DNA from: CBDFGN01 sp965247065
Lineage (GTDB): Bacteria; Bacteroidota; Bacteroidia; Cytophagales; Cyclobacteriaceae
DNA length: 64,000 nucleotides
Assembly (NCBI GenBank): GCA_965247065.1
Contig: CBDFGN010000006.1
Coordinates: 4,154,001-4,218,000, forward strand
Reading direction: 5' to 3'
How positions within the stretch are numbered: the stretch's first letter is position 1; every line of letters begins with the position of its first letter. A model generated the notes under the pieces. That model saw only the letters and a program-made list of their open reading frames with translations, did no database searches and was not told the origin of the DNA. Below, piece by piece: positions 19,214 through 27,361 of this stretch. The position numbers were made by a program, and so were the translations under genes.

Positions 19214-21049
19214 TTACGGTATATCTCCTCGCAGCCTTCTAAATCTTTTCCTGGCTTCACTTGTGTAGATACTGCCCGGATAACGGGTAAGGAAATCCTG
19301 ATACACCTGCATGGCCTGTTCTTTTTCAAAAAGATGCTTTTCGTAGATCTCGCCTATCAAGAAGTAAGCGTCGTCCGAAAGAATGTCGTACTTGTACTCC
19401 TGTTCAATCCTTTGAAGCAAATTTATGGAGTGCCCGAAATCTCCTTTTTCCATATATATTTTGGACTGAAGCCAGTAGATCTCGTCGGTTAGGCTGTGAC
19501 CTGGATAAAGAATCAGCATGGAATCTAACGCGAGCAGTGCCTCATTTTTTTTGTTTTGGAAAAGAAGTAACTCTACGCTGGCGAATTTCTTCATTGCCAG
19601 GTCGGAAGAATCTAAGACGGTATTGTCTTTGATTAGCAGGTTTAAGGAAATCGCGTCATTAGATATTTCCCTCGATGTGGCGTCCTTAAGAATATCCAAG
19701 TGACTCATCGCCAGTGCAAAATCTCCTTTGTAATAATGAAGCTTGGCATTGCGAAGCTTGGCCTCATAACCAAGTGGCGTTTCTTTGTTTGCCTTCTCTA
19801 CCTGCGAGTATAATAGTGTAGATTCCCAAGGTTGCCCGGTGATTAAGTAAATATCCCCTAAATCGAGCTTTGACCTGGCTATTAGTCTGGGACCACCCTG
19901 TGGGGTGGCTATGATCTTGGTCAAAAGCGAAATAGCCTCGTCTTTTTCGTCTAAATAAAACGCATGAAGAAGCGCTTTGCTACGGAGAGCTTGCAACGTT
20001 GTTTTATTCAAGCCGATTTCATCCACAAGCTGCTGATAGCTGTCTACTAATTCCTGTATCTCGGCGGATATTATGGGGTAGGTGTGTTTGATCTTTTCTT
20101 CTTTAGCGTGTATCAAATAGCGCCGACCGATTACGTAGTTGATGCTCCTTGGATATGCTTTTACCACATAATTGAACATCCGGATTGCGTTGTCATAATC
20201 CCAGTTTTCCAATGCAATTCTTCCTATTTCCATTACTTTATCCCCTTCGGCTTTGGTCCTTTTATCCAAAGCCCGCGCCTGAACAAAGGCCGAACTGAAG
20301 TTCTTCTGTTGTAAATTTACCCAGATCAGCAATTCGGTGTAGACCACTTTATCCGGGCTCTTCTGGATTTTCTCGTATAAAATCGTCTCCAAACTGATAA
20401 GGTCTTCCTCCTCACTAAGAAGGTTCTGCAGAATGTTCTTTACATAATTCAAATTTCGGGGATGGAGGTTCACGTAATTGAGATATTCCTCCACCATCAG
20501 TTTCCTTTCGCTAAGAAGCCTATAGGTATTTGCCATTTCCAGGGAATAAAATGATGGATTCCCTACTGCCTTCCGGCCTTGCTGGTAAGTTCGCAAAGCA
20601 TATTCTGGAAACTGGTTGTTCACGAAGTACTGGGCAGCCAGCCGTAATCGGTTCTGATTCTTGTCTACGCTCTTTATGATCCTGTTAAACTCCTTGTCGG
20701 CCGCTTCTATTTCACCTCTTCGGAAGTATAGAATTCCGAGATCCACTTCATATAATACGTTTCCAGGGAATTGCCTATGAAGTTTTTTCAGGTATTTCTC
20801 CGCCTCTGGATAACTTTTAGTGTTGATCAGAATGTTGAAATAGTTGTTGTGGATTAGAGGTATGTTCTTTTGGTCTCGGGTTAGTTCGGCATAGCTTTCG
20901 CGGGCCTTAGACAGTTCACCCTTGATATAGTACTCATTGGCCAGCTGGATCTTTTTGCTGTCCTGCGCTAAAATCGCTTCTAGCGAGAGGCCAATAACGA
21001 GAATCGTTAGGCTGATAAGTTTAGAAACTTTAACACCAGGGATATACAT
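19214..21049 (-). CDS. Tetratricopeptide repeat protein, exported
   Basis: 611 residues. A signal peptide (LISLTILVIGLSLEAILAQ) is followed by an almost continuous helical array of TPR-like repeats: QLANEYYIKGELSKARESYA at the start, VDLGILYFRRGEIEAADKEF, AKLHYYKGDFALAMSHLDIL, and YFLIGEIYEKHLFEKEQAMQ, QVYQDFLTRYPGSIY at the end. The last units resemble the outer-membrane TPRs of BamD/YbgF-type proteins. Likely a periplasmic protein-protein interaction scaffold; partners unknown. It stands alone, with 114 bp to marR downstream and a 380-bp AT-rich gap upstream. Confidence 0.85.
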   Translation of the reverse strand: MYIPGVKVSKLISLTILVIGLSLEAILAQDSKKIQLANEYYIKGELSKARESYAELTRDQKNIPLIHNNYFNILINTKSYPEAEKYLKKLHRQFPGNVLYEVDLGILYFRRGEIEAADKEFNRIIKSVDKNQNRLRLAAQYFVNNQFPEYALRTYQQGRKAVGNPSFYSLEMANTYRLLSERKLMVEEYLNYVNLHPRNLNYVKNILQNLLSEEEDLISLETILYEKIQKSPDKVVYTELLIWVNLQQKNFSSAFVQARALDKRTKAEGDKVMEIGRIALENWDYDNAIRMFNYVVKAYPRSINYVIGRRYLIHAKEEKIKHTYPIISAEIQELVDSYQQLVDEIGLNKTTLQALRSKALLHAFYLDEKDEAISLLTKIIATPQGGPRLIARSKLDLGDIYLITGQPWESTLLYSQVEKANKETPLGYEAKLRNAKLHYYKGDFALAMSHLDILKDATSREISNDAISLNLLIKDNTVLDSSDLAMKKFASVELLLFQNKKNEALLALDSMLILYPGHSLTDEIYWLQSKIYMEKGDFGHSINLLQRIEQEYKYDILSDDAYFLIGEIYEKHLFEKEQAMQVYQDFLTRYPGSIYTSEARKRFRRLRGDIP

Positions 21050-21429
21050 ATCTACAATTCACAAGGCTTTTATATAATATTAAAGTATTCAATTTTATAT
21101 TAATTATTAACTATTAGAAGGTGGATATGTTGATAAAAACAAGAAATTTATATTGGCTTTCTCGATTGTTTATTATTTAGCCGTTAAGAGGCGAATATCC
21201 ACAGTATTTAAACAGCTACTATCCTGACCCAGTATGTGTTAACATCTTATGATCAGAGTGTGGAATAGTCAAATTCTATTCCAACAACGAATTGCGGAGT
21301 TAATTAGTTGTGAGAAAGCTTGGTAACATTCTTGGAGATTGTATACTAAAATAAGATCAAACCAGAAAAAGCAGCATTTCTAATAATGTTAACAGGTTAT
21401 GGACGAAGCTGGCCATTATTATCCACAAT
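21050..21429. other. AT-rich gap with DnaA-box-like sites, possible replication origin
   Basis: No gene is visible. It holds a perfect DnaA box TTATCCACA at 21419-21427, a one-mismatch copy ATATCCACA at 21195-21203 and weaker versions on the other strand at 21120-21128 and 21259-21267. There are very AT-rich stretches at 21068-21120 and two identical palindromes TGTTAACA (21237-21244, 21387-21394). An 8-bp perfect stem TGGAATAG/CTATTCCA lies at 21261-21283. With parS-like sites 5 kb away and mnmG nearby, an origin is possible. The flanking genes are not divergent and only one box is perfect, so this is a hypothesis. Confidence 0.35.
21261..21283. repeat. Perfect 8-bp inverted repeat (hairpin)
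   Basis: TGGAATAG and CTATTCCA flank a 7-base loop TCAAATT. There is no T-tract, so it is not a classical terminator. It sits in the middle of the AT-rich gap that also holds the DnaA-box-like sites. Confidence 0.6.
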
Positions 21430-23676
21430 CTAAAACCTTATCAGTTCGTTTTCGAGCTCCCAATTCTCCTTAACGGGAATTGAATGCGGATAAAAGATCA
21501 CGGGTTCCGGTTCAATGAGCTGGTGAACGTTGCCGGGATCCCACTGTCCGTTTTGGTTTTGATCCACCAGTATTCTGATGTAATAATCCCCAGGGGCAAT
21601 ATTGGCAAATTCATACGCTTTTTGGTCCGCCTGTTGCAAGACCACTTCATAATACTTATTCAGTAATTGAACAGTGAACTTGGTCTCTTGAGTCTGAACT
21701 TGGCCCTTGATCAAACCAAGTTTTGCCGGATCCTTAATTCTGTAAATTCGATTTACGGAACCACTTGTGTCGCCTTCGACGCTGATGAACGAGCCTTTGG
21801 GAATCGATATTCGAAAGCCTCCTGATGGAATTGGCTTTTTGGTTTCTTCTTCCACCTGGGTGATTATGGGTTTGTCTTTTTTCTTGGGCAGATTCAATTT
21901 GAATCCTTTTCTTTTGCGCTTACGGCCCTTGGTTAGGGTACTGTCTTCCATCACCAGAGTTGAATCCAGGGCAAGTGTATCCATCGACAAGGTGTCCAGG
22001 ACGGCACTATCCAGTACCGGTTTCGACTCCGGGGGCTTCGGCCTTAGCTTCTTCAATTGTTTGCGGTCCAGGTTCACTAAGCTGTCGAGATCGTGGTTCA
22101 AATTGGCCCTGACTATGCTATCGAGGGCTATCTGACCGCTATCTGCGGATTGCCGTATTGCCTTTAGACTATCGATTGCTGCTGTGTGACTTAAGCCCAT
22201 AGACTCCATGACTTGGCGTAAACTATCCGTTTCAACTTGTTTGAGACTATCTAATCTGACTTTTTCCAATTCCTTCATCCTGGATCGTGTGACTTCGGCC
22301 TCCTCCTTCTCCTGTATGAGCCTCTCTATTAAAGCTTCGTCTATGAGTTTATTTAGGATTAATTCTGTTCGGGAGGGGTTCCATATTAGCTCAGTTTCGG
22401 GGGTAAAGTGTAAGACGTTAATGCTGTCGTACTCCAGGAGAATACTGTCGTAATCGGCTTGGGTAATTGGTTTGGTAAAGCGGTAAGTGCCCTTGAAGGT
22501 CAAATCAACGGCGTCGTTATCTGGTGGATCAAAATTAGTCACAAACGGTAATGGGGGTCGGTTTGATTCTCGAAATTGCAGGTATAGGGTTGTATCGATT
22601 TCAAACCCAACTGAGTCCTTGGCCCAAAATCGAAAAGCCAGGCTGTCGGCAACCGGAAAGGTCTGGAAAATGCGAATAAGGTCTTGGCCGGGAAGGTAAT
22701 TGCCATAAAGATTGATGTCTTTATGGTCCCAAATGTAGCTTCTTTCAATAGGATCAGCTCCTAGGATTTCTTCTTGACGTGCGGTTGAGTCGTGACCGTA
22801 ATCTACATGGGCTTCCGGAATCGTTTGGTCCATCAGCTTAGCTGAGTCCAATAAGGTAAGTTTGAAGTCAACAATAGTCTTGACCATTTTGATATCGTAA
22901 TAATGCTGATACGGACGGCTGCTAATCAATTCCAAATCGGTTACGTTCAAGGGTGAGAGGGCAACTATGAGCGTGTCTCCCACTTGCTGGGGTACTTGGT
23001 TAACCGGCTCAGCCTGGAAGCCGTATACTTCTTTTCGAGAGTCAGCGACTAAGTCGTTGTTCAGATCGGTGTATGCATACAACTGATATGGTTCATTTCT
23101 TAGGTTCTGGAATTTGAATATTCCCTTTTCATTGGCGCGGGCGTAGTACATGGGTTTACCGGTAAAAAGATCCAGCGTGTCTTCCAGACCATACAAGGCA
23201 ACTACAGACTCTGCAATGATCTCATTGCTGAACAGGTTGATGGCCTTGCCGACCAGGGTAACGGAATCAATGAAATTGGTTGTGCTAAAGGCGACCGACA
23301 CATCTAGTGCGATGTTATTTTCATTCAAATCCCTTACTCCATCAGTAAAGTTGAACGTGTAGGTGGTGCTATCGGCCAATGGCTCCAGCAACGATACAAT
23401 CACCTCGTATTTGGTTGATTTGTACTCAAATTCCTCAAATCGGGGAGTAATAATGAGTTTCTTATTCAGATTATCGACCTTTATCGGTTCGTGGAATTTT
23501 ACTCTGACCACTTCACCCTTAAAATTAAGGCTTTGGGCTAAGGGCACTGTTTCGATAATTAGGGGAGGAATTGTGTCTCTGGGACCACCGACGGGGGGTT
23601 TGATGTTTGCGCACGAATGCAACAAACTAAGGATTGCAAAAATGATAAGTAAAAGAGCTGCAAATCCCCGAATCAT
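21430..23676 (-). CDS. Ig-like (SbsA-type, Big_5) domain lipoprotein
   Basis: 748 residues. The signal peptide ends in a lipobox (LSLLHSC), so it is a lipoprotein. Directly after it comes the Bacteroidota hallmark NIKPPVGGPRDTIPPLI and an SbsA-type Ig-like domain (VVRVKFHEPIKVDNL; STTYTFNFTDGVRDLNENN). The middle (about residues 430-620) is a charged, Asp/Ser/Leu/Lys-rich low-complexity stretch with repeated SLKQ/DSL units. The C-terminus has a carboxypeptidase-regulatory-like beta domain (APGDYYIRILVDQNQNGQWD). Probably an envelope structural protein; function unknown. The gene overlaps the methyltransferase stop by ATGA (23673-23676), so it belongs to the same transcript. Confidence 0.82.
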   Translation of the reverse strand: MIRGFAALLLIIFAILSLLHSCANIKPPVGGPRDTIPPLIIETVPLAQSLNFKGEVVRVKFHEPIKVDNLNKKLIITPRFEEFEYKSTKYEVIVSLLEPLADSTTYTFNFTDGVRDLNENNIALDVSVAFSTTNFIDSVTLVGKAINLFSNEIIAESVVALYGLEDTLDLFTGKPMYYARANEKGIFKFQNLRNEPYQLYAYTDLNNDLVADSRKEVYGFQAEPVNQVPQQVGDTLIVALSPLNVTDLELISSRPYQHYYDIKMVKTIVDFKLTLLDSAKLMDQTIPEAHVDYGHDSTARQEEILGADPIERSYIWDHKDINLYGNYLPGQDLIRIFQTFPVADSLAFRFWAKDSVGFEIDTTLYLQFRESNRPPLPFVTNFDPPDNDAVDLTFKGTYRFTKPITQADYDSILLEYDSINVLHFTPETELIWNPSRTELILNKLIDEALIERLIQEKEEAEVTRSRMKELEKVRLDSLKQVETDSLRQVMESMGLSHTAAIDSLKAIRQSADSGQIALDSIVRANLNHDLDSLVNLDRKQLKKLRPKPPESKPVLDSAVLDTLSMDTLALDSTLVMEDSTLTKGRKRKRKGFKLNLPKKKDKPIITQVEEETKKPIPSGGFRISIPKGSFISVEGDTSGSVNRIYRIKDPAKLGLIKGQVQTQETKFTVQLLNKYYEVVLQQADQKAYEFANIAPGDYYIRILVDQNQNGQWDPGNVHQLIEPEPVIFYPHSIPVKENWELENELIRF

Positions 23677-24572
23677 TTCTTGCCGATAACATAGATAAGA
23701 CTTGAGTAATTGTTTCCATTTCTTCTTGCCCAGGAATTCGATTTCAAGCCGTTGAAAAATGCCGTTGAAAATAATGCCAAGATATTCCTGCGCATTCCCA
23801 AATTGCGATACTTTTCGCTAAGCAGGCTGACATAAAACGAATCCAGTTTCAGGGGATATGTGTCCTCGATTCTCAGTTTGTTGGCAGAGCAAAGCTGCTT
23901 CATCGTTTCCGGGGTGAAATGAAATAGGTGCCGTGGCACATCATAACCGGCCCAGAATTCCTGATAGTTGGCCGCATCCCATGAAGCGCCATTAGGGACC
24001 GCTATGATAAGCCGTCCGTTATCTCCCAGGATTTTTCTAAAATGGGTCATCGTTTCATTCAAGTCGGGAATATGCTCCAAAACGTGCCACAGTGTTATTA
24101 TTTGGTATTTATTCTGAGGCGGAAGATCCTTAAGCTCGGAATAGATGGTGCCGCCGGTAAGTTTTTCGGCTTGATTTTGGGCTGGACTTGGTTCAACGCC
24201 AACAACCTCCCATCCTTTTCTCTGGCATGCCTTTAAGAAATGCCCCGTTCCGCAACCTACATCCAAAACCGTTCCAATATTCGCCACAGAGCTGATCAAC
24301 CTGACTTTCCAGCCTAGGGTGAAAATACGAGCCAACTTGTAGATGAAATCAGTTATTCCGGTAGTTTTGTTCGCAATTGATATGTAACTCTCTGATAGAT
24401 AGTATGTTACGATACTATCTGGGGTCGGTCTAGGATTGGTAAACCGCAGATTGCAGTTCTGACATTGCACAATGGCGAAACTCTCGCCTGATACACTATG
24501 ATCCTTACAAATCAGATAATTACCAAAATGCCCACTTTGACAAAGTGGGCATTCCTCAATTTTCTGGTACAT
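23673..24572 (-). CDS. Class I SAM-dependent methyltransferase with N-terminal zinc ribbon
   Basis: 299 residues. The N-terminus has two Cys pairs (CPLC and CQNC) about 30 residues apart, a zinc-ribbon arrangement common in sugar or small-molecule methyltransferases of the UbiG/methyltransf_23 group. SAM motif I is VLDVGCGTGHFLKA; motif II-III regions are IITLWHVLEHIPD and LIIAVPNGAS. The specific substrate cannot be told. It lies 9 bp after mnmG and overlaps the Ig-like lipoprotein gene, so it is part of the mnmG transcript. Confidence 0.85.
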   Translation of the reverse strand: MYQKIEECPLCQSGHFGNYLICKDHSVSGESFAIVQCQNCNLRFTNPRPTPDSIVTYYLSESYISIANKTTGITDFIYKLARIFTLGWKVRLISSVANIGTVLDVGCGTGHFLKACQRKGWEVVGVEPSPAQNQAEKLTGGTIYSELKDLPPQNKYQIITLWHVLEHIPDLNETMTHFRKILGDNGRLIIAVPNGASWDAANYQEFWAGYDVPRHLFHFTPETMKQLCSANKLRIEDTYPLKLDSFYVSLLSEKYRNLGMRRNILALFSTAFFNGLKSNSWARRNGNNYSSLIYVIGKK

Positions 24573-24581
24573 ATACTCCCC

Positions 24582-26447
24582 TCATTTACCCAAGGTTACC
24601 ATCAAAATTGAAATATCTGCCGGTGAAACGCCACTTATGCGTGCAGCCTGACCAATGGTAGCGGGATTTATTCTGGTAAGTTTTTCCTTGGCTTCAGCCG
24701 AGAGAGCATGGACCTTATTGTAGTCGAAGCCAGGGAGTATCCTGGAGTTTTCCAGCTTTTCCATTTTCTTTACCAGTTGTTCTTCCTTTTCAATATAGGT
24801 CTGATATTTGACTTGGATCTCCACCTGATCAAGGGACTCCAGGCTGTGTCCGGTCAGCTGCCGGTCAATTACCGGATCCAATTGCCTCAATTGGGCCAGA
24901 CCGATATTGGGCCTTTTCAGCAGCTTGAGTAAAGACACCTTTTCTTTTATGGTGGCGGTATTAAGATTGTCCAGGCTCCTGTTCACGTCTTGAGGCTCGA
25001 CCTTCAATTTTGAAAGAGTGTCAATCAACGCCCTCGTCTCATTTTCCTTGTATAGAACTTTGTCTAATCTTTCGTCCGAGGCCAGGCCAATCTTGTGGCC
25101 CAGTTTAGTGAGCCGTAGGTCGGCGTTATCCTGGCGCAAAAGAATCCGAAATTCGGCACGCGAGGTAAACATTCTGTAGGGTTCATCTGTACCCTTGTTA
25201 ATGAGATCGTCTATTAGGACACCGATATATGCCTGGGACCGTTTTAGCACCACTGGATCGGCATTGTGAATACTTCGGTGTGCATTGATTCCGGCTATCA
25301 AACCCTGGCATGCCGCCTCTTCGTATCCGGTGGTGCCGTTAATTTGACCGGCAAAATAAAGGTTATCGACCAGTTGGGTCTCCAGAGTCAAATGCAATTG
25401 TTGGGGAGGAAAGTAATCGTACTCAATCGCGTACCCAGGTCGGAACATCTTTGCTCCTTCAAAACCAGGAATTTTTTGCAGGGCCCTATACTGAACTTCT
25501 TCCGGCAATGAGGTGGAGAATCCGTTTACATAAATTTCCACCGTGTTCCACCCCTCAGGTTCTACAAATATCTGATGGCGATCCCGATCACTAAATCGAT
25601 TAATTTTATCTTCGATTGAGGGACAATACCGGGGTCCAATTCCCCGAATTCGTCCGTTGAACATTGGAGATTTATCAAAGCCTGATTCCAGGGTTCGATG
25701 TACTTCGGGATTGGTATATGTTATATAGCAGCTTCTTTGCTTGTTTAGTGGGGTTGTTGTGTCTGCGAATGAGAACTTACCCGGAACGGCGTCTCCGGGT
25801 TGTTCTTCCATTTTTGAGAAGTCCAGGGACCTTCCGTCTACTCGGGGGGGAGTTCCAGTTTTCATTCGGCCTCCCTCAAAACCGAACGACAATAGCTGCT
25901 CCGTGAGCCCGGTTGCTGCTTTTTCTCCGGTTCTGCCACCTCCAAATTGTTTTTCCCCAATGTGTATTTTACCATTTAGGAAGGTGCCGTTGGTGAGAAT
26001 AACTGCTCTGGCTGGGATGTCGAGGCCCATGCCGGTTCGAACCCCCGATATTTGACCTTGGCTGACGATCAGGCCGGTTATCATATCCTGCCAGAAATCA
26101 AGATTTGGGATTTCCTCCAACGCCCGGCGCCATTCAATGGTGAACAGTTGTCGATCGTTCTGAGATCGAGGGCTCCACATGGCCGGACCCTTAGACTTGT
26201 TCAGCATGCGGAACTGGATTGTGGATTTGTCCGTGATGAGTCCGGATAATCCTCCGAGTGCGTCAATTTCCCTGACGATTTGACCCTTGGCTACTCCACC
26301 CATAGCTGGGTTGCAAGACATCTGAGCCATGTTGGCCATGTTCATGGTAACCAACAACACTTTTGAGCCCATTTGGGCCGCCGCCGCTGCTGCCTCACAT
26401 CCGGCATGACCGGCTCCAACCACTATAACGTCATATTTTTGAAACAT
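24582..26447 (-). CDS. mnmG: tRNA uridine-5-carboxymethylaminomethyl modification enzyme MnmG (GidA)
   Basis: 621 residues from the ATG at 26447, the usual MnmG length. FAD-binding VVGAGHAGCEAA begins near residue 9 and NPAMGGVAKGQIVREIDALGG follows. C-terminal blocks with NKGTDEPYRMFTSRAE and GQAARISGVSPADI are intact. With MnmE it makes the cmnm5U34 modification of tRNAs, in the cytoplasm. A longer frame opens at 26501 but would encode VFHVEH from a parS-like site, so I prefer 26447, where the conserved sequence (MFQKYDVIVVGAG) begins. In many bacteria this gene lies near the origin. The methyltransferase is downstream and ybeY upstream. Confidence 0.96.
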   Translation of the reverse strand: MFQKYDVIVVGAGHAGCEAAAAAAQMGSKVLLVTMNMANMAQMSCNPAMGGVAKGQIVREIDALGGLSGLITDKSTIQFRMLNKSKGPAMWSPRSQNDRQLFTIEWRRALEEIPNLDFWQDMITGLIVSQGQISGVRTGMGLDIPARAVILTNGTFLNGKIHIGEKQFGGGRTGEKAATGLTEQLLSFGFEGGRMKTGTPPRVDGRSLDFSKMEEQPGDAVPGKFSFADTTTPLNKQRSCYITYTNPEVHRTLESGFDKSPMFNGRIRGIGPRYCPSIEDKINRFSDRDRHQIFVEPEGWNTVEIYVNGFSTSLPEEVQYRALQKIPGFEGAKMFRPGYAIEYDYFPPQQLHLTLETQLVDNLYFAGQINGTTGYEEAACQGLIAGINAHRSIHNADPVVLKRSQAYIGVLIDDLINKGTDEPYRMFTSRAEFRILLRQDNADLRLTKLGHKIGLASDERLDKVLYKENETRALIDTLSKLKVEPQDVNRSLDNLNTATIKEKVSLLKLLKRPNIGLAQLRQLDPVIDRQLTGHSLESLDQVEIQVKYQTYIEKEEQLVKKMEKLENSRILPGFDYNKVHALSAEAKEKLTRINPATIGQAARISGVSPADISILMVTLGK

Positions 26448-26463
26448 CTCCGTTGGCTCTAGA

Positions 26464-26479
26464 TGTTCCACGTGGAACA
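26464..26479. other. parS-like ParB-binding site 1 (exact consensus)
   Basis: TGTTCCACGTGGAACA is a perfect 16-bp palindrome fitting the bacterial parS consensus TGTTNCACGTGNAACA. It lies 17 bp upstream of the preferred mnmG start. ParB bound here spreads and loads SMC to organise and segregate the origin region. No parA or parB is in the window. I saw only this site and the one 50 bp away. Confidence 0.9.
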
Positions 26480-26513
26480 CTTCGGCCTCTTTTTTCCGCA
26501 ATTTGAAGCAGAA

Positions 26514-26529
26514 CGTTCCACGTGGAACA
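26514..26529. other. parS-like ParB-binding site 2 (one mismatch)
   Basis: CGTTCCACGTGGAACA contains the perfect palindrome GTTCCACGTGGAAC (26515-26528) and differs from the 16-bp consensus only in the first base. It is exactly 50 bp from site 1 (start to start) and begins 17 bp before the 3' end of ybeY, in the mnmG-ybeY gap. Two closely spaced copies suggest a real nucleation locus. Confidence 0.88.
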
Positions 26530-26530
26530 C

Positions 26531-26953
26531 TTAATGCGGCAACAAAGATAAAGAAGCTTCCTCTTTTTTTCTCATCAGCTCCTTTTCTTTGTCCGAGGTA
26601 TCCCCAAACCCTATCAAATGCAGCACGCCATGAATCATGACTCGGCTAAGCTCATTTTCAAAGGAGGTCTGAAATTTAGAGGCATTTTCCTTAACCCGGG
26701 TGATGCTAATGTAAATGTCTCCCTGAATAATCCCAGATTCAGAATGATCAAACGTTATGATGTCGCTTAGGTGATTCTTGCTTAGGTATTGTTGGTTCAG
26801 CTCCAGGAGATAACTATCCGAGCAGAATATGATATTTAACCCACCCAGGTTCAAGCTTTCCCGGTCAATAACCTGTTTGATCCAAGACCGGAATATTTCT
26901 TTTTTGGCTAGATCAAAGTCAATTTCTTCAGAGAAGAAATGGATTGACTCCAT
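26531..26953 (-). CDS. ybeY: rRNA maturation endoribonuclease YbeY
   Basis: 140 residues, normal length. The zinc site is MIHGVLHLIGFGDTSDKEKELM. The third metal-ligand position, His in E. coli (HGxLHLxGxDH), is Asp here, which as I recall is the usual Bacteroidota form. SYLLELNQQYLSKNHLSDIITF is the conserved central block. It takes part in 16S rRNA 3' end maturation and ribosome quality control. It abuts the RsbW-like gene at its start with no gap and lies upstream of mnmG, separated by the two parS-like sites. Confidence 0.93.
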   Translation of the reverse strand: MESIHFFSEEIDFDLAKKEIFRSWIKQVIDRESLNLGGLNIIFCSDSYLLELNQQYLSKNHLSDIITFDHSESGIIQGDIYISITRVKENASKFQTSFENELSRVMIHGVLHLIGFGDTSDKEKELMRKKEEASLSLLPH

Positions 26954-27355
26954 TTAGTTGAGATAGAAGAGCAACTCAACAACGCGTCCTTCTTCAGTAA
27001 AGTGCACTTCATCAGAAAGGTGGCGCATCAAGAAAATGCCCCTGCCACCAGGCTCTTCCAGGTTCTCCGGAGCGGTGGGATCAGGAAGCCTGCTGAAATC
27101 AAACCCCCGACCTTCATCGCGAATGGTGAATCGGATCATTTCGTCATCCAGGAACAGGCTTAGCGATACGTTCTTATGCCTGTTGAAATTGTTGCCGTGC
27201 TTGATGGCATTATTTACCGATTCAGTCACCGCAATCATGATGTTTCCATAGATATCATCATTAAGGCTAAATTTCTCCTTTGCGTTATCAATGAAGCTCT
27301 CAACTATGCGAATATTTTCCGCTAAGGAGGGTATCTTAATATGAATCGCGCTCAT
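26954..27355 (-). CDS. RsbW-like anti-sigma/serine-threonine kinase, HATPase domain
   Basis: 133 residues forming one GHKL ATPase domain: N-box ESVNNAIKHGNN, G1-like RDEGRGFDFSRL and G2-like GGRGIFLMRHLSD. This matches RsbW/SpoIIAB-type proteins that bind a partner (sigma factor or anti-anti-sigma) and can phosphorylate it. No STAS partner or alternative sigma gene is adjacent, so its partner lies elsewhere. The gene abuts ybeY and is 6 bp from the DUF4175 stop upstream, so it is probably co-transcribed with both. Cytoplasmic. Confidence 0.88.
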   Translation of the reverse strand: MSAIHIKIPSLAENIRIVESFIDNAKEKFSLNDDIYGNIMIAVTESVNNAIKHGNNFNRHKNVSLSLFLDDEMIRFTIRDEGRGFDFSRLPDPTAPENLEEPGGRGIFLMRHLSDEVHFTEEGRVVELLFYLN

Positions 27356-27361
27356 AGAATT

